Source of the DNA: Bacteroidota bacterium
GTDB lineage: Bacteria > Bacteroidota > Bacteroidia > Flavobacteriales > Schleiferiaceae
NCBI GenBank assembly: GCA_003045825.1
Contig: PZPA01000003.1
Span: 1 to 51,503 of the forward strand
Direction of reading: 5' to 3'
DNA length: 51,503 nucleotides
Notes under the pieces: model-generated
The model's database searches: none
What the model saw: only the letters and a program-made list of their open reading frames with translations
What the model was told of the DNA's origin: nothing
Position numbers and translations under genes: made by a program
Part shown: piece by piece, positions 45,727 through 51,503 of the stretch
Numbering within the stretch: position 1 is the stretch's first letter
How the letters are laid out: every line of letters begins with the position of its first letter

Positions 45727-46379
45727 CCATCCACAAAGAAGGAAAAGGAACGCTCACCGTTTCATTCATCGCACTATTCATCATTAATGCACTCGTTCAA
45801 TATTTGATCGATCTGCAATGGCTACAAATCGCAACACTCGCGCTCAGTGTAGTACTTTATGCGATTGTTCTTCAATTTTTCCGCAATCCGAAACGTACGG
45901 TTACCTTGAATCCAGATGCCATCATTTGTCCGGCTGACGGTAAAGTAGTGACCATCGAAGAGGTCTTTGAAGACGAAATATTAAAAGATAAACGCATTCA
46001 AGTGTCCATCTTTATGTCGCCATTCAATGTACACGTCAACCGCTATCCATTGGGTGGCAAGGTAGCTGAAGCGATCCACCATGAAGGTAAGTTTTTAGTT
46101 GCCTGGCACCCGAAAAGCTCGACGTTGAACGAACGCACGACGGTTACCATTGACAATGACCGTTGGGGTAAAATCCTATTCCGCCAAATCGCTGGAGCTG
46201 TTGCACGTCGTATTGTAATGTATTCAAAACCGGGTGATCTAGCGCTTCAAGGTTCAGAGTACGGCTTTATTAAATTTGGCTCACGAGTAGACTTGTTCCT
46301 GCCTTTAGATAGTGAAATCCTGGTGAAAGAAGGTGAAGTTGTCAAGGGCGGCATTACCGAATTGGCAAAACGCCCTTAA
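45723..46379 (+). CDS. psd: Phosphatidylserine decarboxylase
   Basis: A 218-residue, short-type enzyme that makes phosphatidylethanolamine. It is made as a proenzyme and cuts itself at Gly186-Ser187 in IKFGSRVDLFLP, turning Ser187 into the pyruvoyl group. One or two membrane segments lie in the first 50 residues. The motif ICPADGKVVTIEEVFED and FMSPFNVHVNRYPLGG are typical. It overlaps cdsA by four bases. Confidence 0.94.
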   Translation: MTIHKEGKGTLTVSFIALFIINALVQYLIDLQWLQIATLALSVVLYAIVLQFFRNPKRTVTLNPDAIICPADGKVVTIEEVFEDEILKDKRIQVSIFMSPFNVHVNRYPLGGKVAEAIHHEGKFLVAWHPKSSTLNERTTVTIDNDRWGKILFRQIAGAVARRIVMYSKPGDLALQGSEYGFIKFGSRVDLFLPLDSEILVKEGEVVKGGITELAKRP

Positions 46380-46392
46380 TGCAGCGCAGCGC

Positions 46393-47082
46393 CTAAACGA
46401 GTAGATTTTTAGCCCAACCCAGGACCAATTCGAATTGGTCATCGCGGCTCATATCGCTATTGTCCAATGTCCGTGCATCCGCCGCCGCAAATAATGGCGA
46501 ATCTGAACGTTCCATATCTGCCTTGTCACGCGACTTAAGGTTTTCTAGCACCTCTGTAAAAGAGACCACTTGTCCATTGTGATCCAATTCCGCCTTTCGT
46601 CGTGCAGCGCGTACATCGTCCGAAGCCGTCATAAAGATTTTCAGCTCTGCGTTTGGAAAAACTACCGTTCCTATATCGCGGCCGTCCATCACCACACCCC
46701 CGTTGCGACCCATTGCTTGCTGCAGCGCCACTAAATGTCTACGAACTTCGGATAGTTTCGCAACATGGGAAACGACATGACTTACCGCCATCTCACGAAT
46801 TTCCTCTTCAACACGATGGCCATTTAGAAAGGTCGCATTCGTACCCGAGGTATCCAGTTCAAATGAAATATGAACATCATCCAACGCGCCTTCTATTGCT
46901 TTAGAATCGCAGCCGTTTTCTTTACTCACCCACCCCTTACGCAACGCATAAAGTGCCACCGCACGATACATCGCTCCTGAATCTACGTAAACGTAGTTCA
47001 TGGATTTCGCAAGTGCTTTGGCCAGTGTACTTTTTCCGGTCGAGCTGTGTCCATCAATAGCAATAGTGAGCGGCTTCGTCAT
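46393..47082 (-). CDS. cmk: Cytidylate kinase
   Basis: A 229-residue cytoplasmic enzyme that phosphorylates CMP and dCMP. The P-loop GHSSTGKST is at residues 11-19, and VDSGAMYRAVALYALRKGW and MDGRDIGTVVFPNAELKIFM are the other signatures. Nine bases after porQ on the minus strand, in the same order as many Bacteroidota. It converges with psd across 13 bases. Confidence 0.94.
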   Translation of the reverse strand: MTKPLTIAIDGHSSTGKSTLAKALAKSMNYVYVDSGAMYRAVALYALRKGWVSKENGCDSKAIEGALDDVHISFELDTSGTNATFLNGHRVEEEIREMAVSHVVSHVAKLSEVRRHLVALQQAMGRNGGVVMDGRDIGTVVFPNAELKIFMTASDDVRAARRKAELDHNGQVVSFTEVLENLKSRDKADMERSDSPLFAAADARTLDNSDMSRDDQFELVLGWAKNLLV

Positions 47083-47091
47083 GAAGAATGC

Positions 47092-48093
47092 TTATAAATT
47101 CAGGTTCAAAGATAGGGTATTCATGCGCCCAGCTACGCTCCGCAATTCATTCGCAAAGTGCAATTGGAACTTTGAGAAATATACCGAAGCACCAAGCGTA
47201 AAACCGCCGCTTGTCCTACGGTCAGATAACGCCATTTCAAACTGACGCCTGAAACTATAACCCGCCATAAGATGCAAGCGCTGGGTGGGCAGGAATTCTA
47301 AAGACCCATTTAGGTGGCGTAAACCCAGATTTAGTAACGATTGTGCCACTTGTGTCGCTTCCCCTGTAACGGGATCAACGGTCACAAGATTGGGATCGTC
47401 GTATCCCAAATTTGGTCGGTTCAGCTGGTCAAACACCAAAGCCCAGCGAAAAGGTGCGTGCTCTAATTTTTGACCAAACGCCACCAAAAGGTTAAGGGGT
47501 AGTGCTTCACGTGTTCCGGCAAAAGTGGTCAGTTGCCTGCCTGTATTCTTTACAAGCACGGCGACATCTAACCCATTCTTTAACCGGGTCATGGCCTGAA
47601 AATCCATTGCGATCGCCCAACTTTGGTAGCTTTCGTAGGTTCCATTCACTAATTTCCCGGTCATCCCAAAGTGCCAGTTACGCCATTGGGCCAATTCCGT
47701 TCCAAGCGATAATGCGATATCCCCGGCATAAAAGATGCCTAAGTTATTTCCCCAGACATCTGTAGCCGTAAACTCACCATACTGAATGGTCTGTGCCGCA
47801 GCAATTACCGGACGTCCTTTAATTTTAAAACCGTAACTGCCTTGAATTAATTGAATACCGTCTCCAAGGGATCCTGCACTCATTTCCATTTGGTACAAGG
47901 TACTGTCGTTGAGAAGCAGCGGATTCTGAACTGCGAAGGCGCCCACAGGACCTGGGTTGATATACGAGGTATTCGCCAAAGCAGAACTTCCCGCAAAAAC
48001 ATTACGGTCAAGGAAAGAGAATACTTCTGTACCTCCGCTCTGCGCGATGGCCAGCGAACTCCAGAGTACGGTTATGACAAGGGCTCTTATCAA
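47092..48093 (-). CDS. porQ: Type IX secretion protein PorQ
   Basis: A 333-residue outer-membrane beta-barrel protein. The signal peptide is residues 1-17 (ending AIAQ). The mature start SGGTEVFSFLDRNVFAGSSA resembles the GG-FxFLxLPxSAR pattern of PorQ, and the rest consists of amphipathic strands ending in an aromatic-poor LSLNLNL. With PorZ/PorU/PorV it helps attach type IX cargo at the cell surface. Its start overlaps the lon stop (ATGA) and cmk follows, the usual PorQ setting. Confidence 0.85.
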   Translation of the reverse strand: MIRALVITVLWSSLAIAQSGGTEVFSFLDRNVFAGSSALANTSYINPGPVGAFAVQNPLLLNDSTLYQMEMSAGSLGDGIQLIQGSYGFKIKGRPVIAAAQTIQYGEFTATDVWGNNLGIFYAGDIALSLGTELAQWRNWHFGMTGKLVNGTYESYQSWAIAMDFQAMTRLKNGLDVAVLVKNTGRQLTTFAGTREALPLNLLVAFGQKLEHAPFRWALVFDQLNRPNLGYDDPNLVTVDPVTGEATQVAQSLLNLGLRHLNGSLEFLPTQRLHLMAGYSFRRQFEMALSDRRTSGGFTLGASVYFSKFQLHFANELRSVAGRMNTLSLNLNL

Positions 48094-50546
48094 GATTTTT
48101 TAGTTTCCACAGGCACGAGCTTCTTCGCGTTTTTCACCTTTTGATCTAAGATAGCTAAATCCAAGACTTCTCGCATTTCCCCGACGTAATGGAACGTCAT
48201 GCCTTTTAAATAATGGTCTTCTATTTCCTCTATGTCCTTACGGTTCTTATCGCATAAAACGATCGTAGTGATCTTTGCGCGTTTCGCCGCTAGAATTTTT
48301 TCTTTGATTCCTCCAACTGGCAATACCTTACCGCGAAGTGTGATCTCACCCGTCATCGCAAGTTTTGCTGCCACCCGCTTTTGTGTAAAAAGGCTGGTCA
48401 ATGCCGTGAGTAAAGTAATCCCTGCTGATGGACCATCCTTTGGTATGGCACCTTGTGGTACGTGAATATTGATATCATATGAGGTGAACAATTTAGGATC
48501 GATTCCCAATTCCTCTGCATTACTCTTTAAATAAGCTAATGCAATGGTTGCACTCTCTTTCATCACATCCCCCAAATTTCCTGTAACGATCACTTTCCCA
48601 TTTCCACGGCTAATAGAGCTTTCTATAAATAGAATGTCTCCACCTACAGGTGTCCACGCCAAGCCCGTTACCACGCCCGCGTGGTCATTACCTTCATAAC
48701 TATCACGCTCTCTTGAGGGGCCAAGAATGGTGCCTATGGCCTCTTTTTCTATTTTCACCACGTCGGCATCGCCCATGGCAATATCTTTTGCCGTGTGTCG
48801 AATAAGTTTGGCTACTTTTTTGTCCAATGAACGCACCCCACTCTCGCGTGTATATCCCTCTACTACAGCCTTTAATTCTGGCTTACCAATACTGAATTGG
48901 CCCTTAGTGAGACCATGATTTTCAAGCTGCTTAGGTACCAAATGACGCTTTGCAATCTCTACTTTTTCATCTGTCGTATAGCCCGAGACATTAATAATCT
49001 CCATCCGGTCCAGCAAGGCCGGCTGAATGGCTCCTAGGTTGTTAGCGGTAGCAATAAAAAAGACCTTACTGAGGTCGTAGCCCATTTCTAGGTAGTTATC
49101 ATAGAAACTGTTGTTCTGCTCTGGATCCAAAACCTCGAGCATTGAGGAAGAGGGATCGCCGCCCGTGCCGTAACTAAGTTTATCAATCTCATCGAGTATG
49201 AAAACAGGATCGTTTGAGCCCGCTTTTTTCATGTTCTGCAATACGCGCCCAGGCATAGCGCCTATATACGTTTTACGGTGACCGCGAATTTCTGCTTCAT
49301 CACGCAGCCCACCTAAGGACATACGGACGTAAGGCCGTCCTAAGGCTTCTGCAATAGATTTACCCAACGATGTTTTTCCGACTCCCGGAGGCCCCGCCAA
49401 ACAAAGAATAGGACTCTTCATATCTCCTTTTAGTTTGAGCACGGCGAGATGTTCCAAGATGCGCTCCTTGACTTTTTCTAGACCGTAATGATCCGCGTCC
49501 AACGACTTTTGGGCCGCTTTAAGATTGATACTAGCATCACCTTTGCTCTCAAAGGGCAAGTCCAGCATGAACTCTAAATAATTGCGTTGAATAGCAAATT
49601 CCGGCATTTGCGGATTCAGCCGCTGTAACTTACGCAGTTCCTTTTCGAAGTGCTCCGAGGTTTTGCTGTCCCACGTTTTACCTTTTGACCTTTGGCGCAT
49701 TTCTTCTATATCCCCTTCGCTGCTATTGCCACCCAATTCTTCCTGAATGGTTTTCATCTGCTGGTGCAAGAAGTATTCGCGCTGCTGCTGATCAAATTCG
49801 TGTTTTACTTTGTCGTGAATTTCATTTTTCACCTCGAGCATTTTCAACTCAAGATTCAAGCCTTCAAGCACCTTAACCGCACGTTCCTTTAGGGAGTCTA
49901 ATTCTAAAACCTCTTGCTTTTTCTCCAGCTTCATACTGCTGTTCGAGGCAATAAAGTTGAGTAGAAAAGTGTTGCTCTTGATGTTGTCTAATGCTGCTTG
50001 CGCCTCACTAGGGATGTGTGGACTCTCTTGAATTAATCGGGCTGCGATATCCTTTATAGAATCCATGAGCACGGTAAATTCCGCATCGTCCTCTCCAGGA
50101 ACAAATTCTGGAAGGAATTCAACTTTCGCCATATTAAACGGCTCGGTTTCCACCCATTCTAAAATTCTAAAACGTTTCTTTCCTTGAATAATGATGGTAG
50201 TATTGCCGTCTGGCATTTTGAAGCTCTTCACAATCTGTGCAAGCGTTCCCGTCGGGAACACCTCGTTCTGGCCAGGGTCTTCAGTGGCTCCATCACGTTG
50301 CGCAATCATCCCAACAAACTTCTGGTCTTCCTTGATACTCTTGATCAATCGAAGACTCTTGTCTCGACCGGCCGTTATAGGCGCAACAACACCAGGAAAA
50401 ATCACTGTGTTTCGCAAGGGCAAAATGGGAAGCAATTCCGGAATTTGATCGTCATTAATTTCAACCTCTTCATCAGAAGTCATTAATGGAATAAATTCCG
50501 TGCTTTCGCTAATAATATCGCTAAGTGACAAAGTGTCCATATTCAT
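48090..50546 (-). CDS. lon: ATP-dependent protease Lon
   Basis: An 818-residue soluble protease that removes damaged and regulatory proteins. The N-terminal substrate-binding domain is at about 35-240 (LPILPLRNTVIFPGVVAPIT). Walker A GPPGVGKTSLGKS is near residue 388, Walker B FILDEIDKLS near 450. The proteolytic domain has catalytic Ser707 in PKDGPSAG and the Lys near 750 in VGGIKEKILAAKRA. Length is normal. It is the first gene of the lon-porQ-cmk unit; I see no confident promoter box upstream. Confidence 0.96.
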   Translation of the reverse strand: MNMDTLSLSDIISESTEFIPLMTSDEEVEINDDQIPELLPILPLRNTVIFPGVVAPITAGRDKSLRLIKSIKEDQKFVGMIAQRDGATEDPGQNEVFPTGTLAQIVKSFKMPDGNTTIIIQGKKRFRILEWVETEPFNMAKVEFLPEFVPGEDDAEFTVLMDSIKDIAARLIQESPHIPSEAQAALDNIKSNTFLLNFIASNSSMKLEKKQEVLELDSLKERAVKVLEGLNLELKMLEVKNEIHDKVKHEFDQQQREYFLHQQMKTIQEELGGNSSEGDIEEMRQRSKGKTWDSKTSEHFEKELRKLQRLNPQMPEFAIQRNYLEFMLDLPFESKGDASINLKAAQKSLDADHYGLEKVKERILEHLAVLKLKGDMKSPILCLAGPPGVGKTSLGKSIAEALGRPYVRMSLGGLRDEAEIRGHRKTYIGAMPGRVLQNMKKAGSNDPVFILDEIDKLSYGTGGDPSSSMLEVLDPEQNNSFYDNYLEMGYDLSKVFFIATANNLGAIQPALLDRMEIINVSGYTTDEKVEIAKRHLVPKQLENHGLTKGQFSIGKPELKAVVEGYTRESGVRSLDKKVAKLIRHTAKDIAMGDADVVKIEKEAIGTILGPSRERDSYEGNDHAGVVTGLAWTPVGGDILFIESSISRGNGKVIVTGNLGDVMKESATIALAYLKSNAEELGIDPKLFTSYDINIHVPQGAIPKDGPSAGITLLTALTSLFTQKRVAAKLAMTGEITLRGKVLPVGGIKEKILAAKRAKITTIVLCDKNRKDIEEIEDHYLKGMTFHYVGEMREVLDLAILDQKVKNAKKLVPVETKKS

Positions 50547-50600
50547 CTAAATCAATTAAGGGTTTGCCCCAAATTCTGCGTCATGCTGTCACTTAAGGTC

Positions 50601-50629
50601 AAAAAAGGGCCACTCTTTTGGAGGGCCCT
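50601..50629 (-). terminator. Terminator after the outer-membrane protein gene
   Basis: On the minus strand GGGCC...GGCCC with extra pairs and one bulge is followed by six T (50601-50606). It stands 27 bases after the stop of the upstream gene and separates it from lon. Confidence 0.8.
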
Positions 50630-50655
50630 ATATATGGTTCAAAGGCTGTGCCGAA

Positions 50656-51360
50656 CTATTGCTCGAAGAAACCTAAACTCATTCCGAATTTAAATGTAAT
50701 GCTTCCATCGAGTGCATTGCGCTCTGCAGGATTCGCATCTAAATATTCTTGGGTGTAATTAAAACCTTCCACGTTAGAAACGCCAAATCCATTGTAATAG
50801 ATACCTAGGTTATAAAAACTTTTCAGCGACCTACGAATTCTCCATCCAAAACCAACGGCATACGTGTAGGTATGACCGGTACCTGGATACAAGGCAATTT
50901 CCTCAGGGTATTGCGCATTCGTATTTAAATGTGGCTGGTAGGTCAATGCACCTACCCCAACATGAATGAATGGTGTGTGGTGATTGCGTTGATTGTATTT
51001 TCCGAAAGGAATAAAATGCACATTCGTAAACACATTAACATTTAAAAGATCCGTATCCACCTGATAATCGCGAGTTGCATTCCCGTGAAGGTTATCATGA
51101 CTATAGATACTTCCATAGTTTACATCTGCACCTACGCTGAGCAAACTGTTGAAATTATATTTGAGTTGAGTCCCTAATCCAAAACGCGCTTCTTGAGTCA
51201 ACGCACCTAAACTTCCCCCATTAACATCGCCGAGGTAGTTCTGTGTCAGTGCATATCCGCCCAATTCTAAAAAAGCCGTTGTACGTTGCGCTTGAGCGCT
51301 AAAGGTCATTCCGACCATTGCCGCCACCAGAGCGCTATATTTTATCTTCTTCATAATCAT
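50656..51360 (-). CDS. Outer-membrane beta-barrel protein (DUF6089-like)
   Basis: A 234-residue exported protein. The signal peptide is about residues 1-24 (ending SAQA). The mature protein alternates in beta strands and opens with FLELGGYALTQNYLGDVNGG, resembling DUF6089-type barrels of Bacteroidota; it ends with FKFGMSLGFFEQ, typical of an outer-membrane barrel with a terminal aromatic. Function unknown. The ATG at 51360 overlaps the stop of the upstream gene (ATGA), which supports this start over an ATG two codons in. A terminator follows. Confidence 0.75.
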   Translation of the reverse strand: MIMKKIKYSALVAAMVGMTFSAQAQRTTAFLELGGYALTQNYLGDVNGGSLGALTQEARFGLGTQLKYNFNSLLSVGADVNYGSIYSHDNLHGNATRDYQVDTDLLNVNVFTNVHFIPFGKYNQRNHHTPFIHVGVGALTYQPHLNTNAQYPEEIALYPGTGHTYTYAVGFGWRIRRSLKSFYNLGIYYNGFGVSNVEGFNYTQEYLDANPAERNALDGSITFKFGMSLGFFEQ

Positions 51361-51503
51361 TGTGAATCCCTCAAAAATACCAATTTATTATCGTCAAACG
51401 TGTGCATTCTGTACCCCATTTCACTGAAGGATGTTAACGAGCTCATTTCTTTAATATTGTTTTCTAAACACCAGCGCACAAAAGCACCTCGCGCCTGCTT
51501 GCT
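51357..51503 (-). CDS. Unidentified protein, C-terminal fragment (cut by window edge)
   Basis: The minus strand is open from the window edge to a TGA at 51357-51359, giving the last 48 residues (including GAFVRWCLENNIKEMSSLTS). The sequence looks like real coding sequence: no stop in the frame, and its stop overlaps the start of the outer-membrane protein gene. I do not recognise the family. Confidence 0.6.
   Translation of the reverse strand, partial: SKQARGAFVRWCLENNIKEMSSLTSFSEMGYRMHTFDDNKLVFLRDSQ

Overview
This window is a stretch of chromosome from a Bacteroidota bacterium, most likely a flavobacterium-like marine or free-living lineage. The support is lineage-typical content: a Bacteroidetes-order ribosomal super-operon (rpsL-rpsG-fusA-rpsJ with no tuf gene, and secY followed directly by infA), a DUF4290 protein next to murA, the type IX secretion protein PorQ plus a secreted protein with a type A C-terminal sorting domain, a stand-alone biotin ligase, several promoter boxes of the Bacteroidetes form TAnnTTTG, and almost no Shine-Dalgarno sequences. 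No mobile element, CRISPR array, rRNA or tRNA gene was found, and no gene-free gap reaches 300 bases.

Layout. 1-13739 (minus strand): one dense translation operon reading rpsL, rpsG, fusA, the S10 and spc ribosomal proteins, secY, infA and the start of rpmJ, driven by a good promoter near 13800. 13989-20825 (plus): pcrA/uvrD helicase, DUF4290 protein, murA, a TlpA-like thioredoxin and a terminator, then grpE-dnaJ and a second terminator. 20846-26761 (plus): a tightly packed envelope group of a NatA/NatB-type ABC exporter, an MscS channel, a sigma-54 activator lacking a DNA-binding domain, a small unknown protein and a MATE efflux pump. 26758-28782 (minus): an M3 oligopeptidase. 28852-32224 (plus): a copper P-type ATPase, a tiny metal-binding HMA protein and a glycosyltransferase, all overlapping. 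32225-38089 (minus): PASTA protein, type IX secreted protein, RluD-type pseudouridine synthase, di-haem peroxidase and a DUF1905-like protein, followed by a separate LPP20-like lipoprotein. 38151-41591: ddl and coaD (plus), a Nudix hydrolase (minus), pyrE (plus), birA (minus). 41668-46379 (plus): rsfS-ftsH, then LUD protein-cdsA-psd for phospholipid synthesis. 46393-51503 (minus): an unidentified gene fragment, an outer-membrane barrel, then lon-porQ-cmk.

Functionally the window is mostly core housekeeping: translation, protein folding and quality control (GrpE, DnaJ, FtsH, Lon), cell wall (MurA, Ddl, PASTA protein), phospholipid, CoA, pyrimidine and biotin metabolism, and envelope transport. 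I found no strong evidence for an entirely new multi-gene system. The points most worth a second look are a perfect 14-bp inverted repeat upstream of grpE, a minus-strand terminator embedded in the coding end of a glycosyltransferase, divergent genes whose start codons overlap (pyrE and Nudix), -7 promoter boxes about four bases before start codons that imply leaderless mRNAs, a DnaJ missing one of its two zinc sites, a MurA with Asp in place of the catalytic Cys, and the DNA-binding-domain-less sigma-54 activator inside the envelope gene group.
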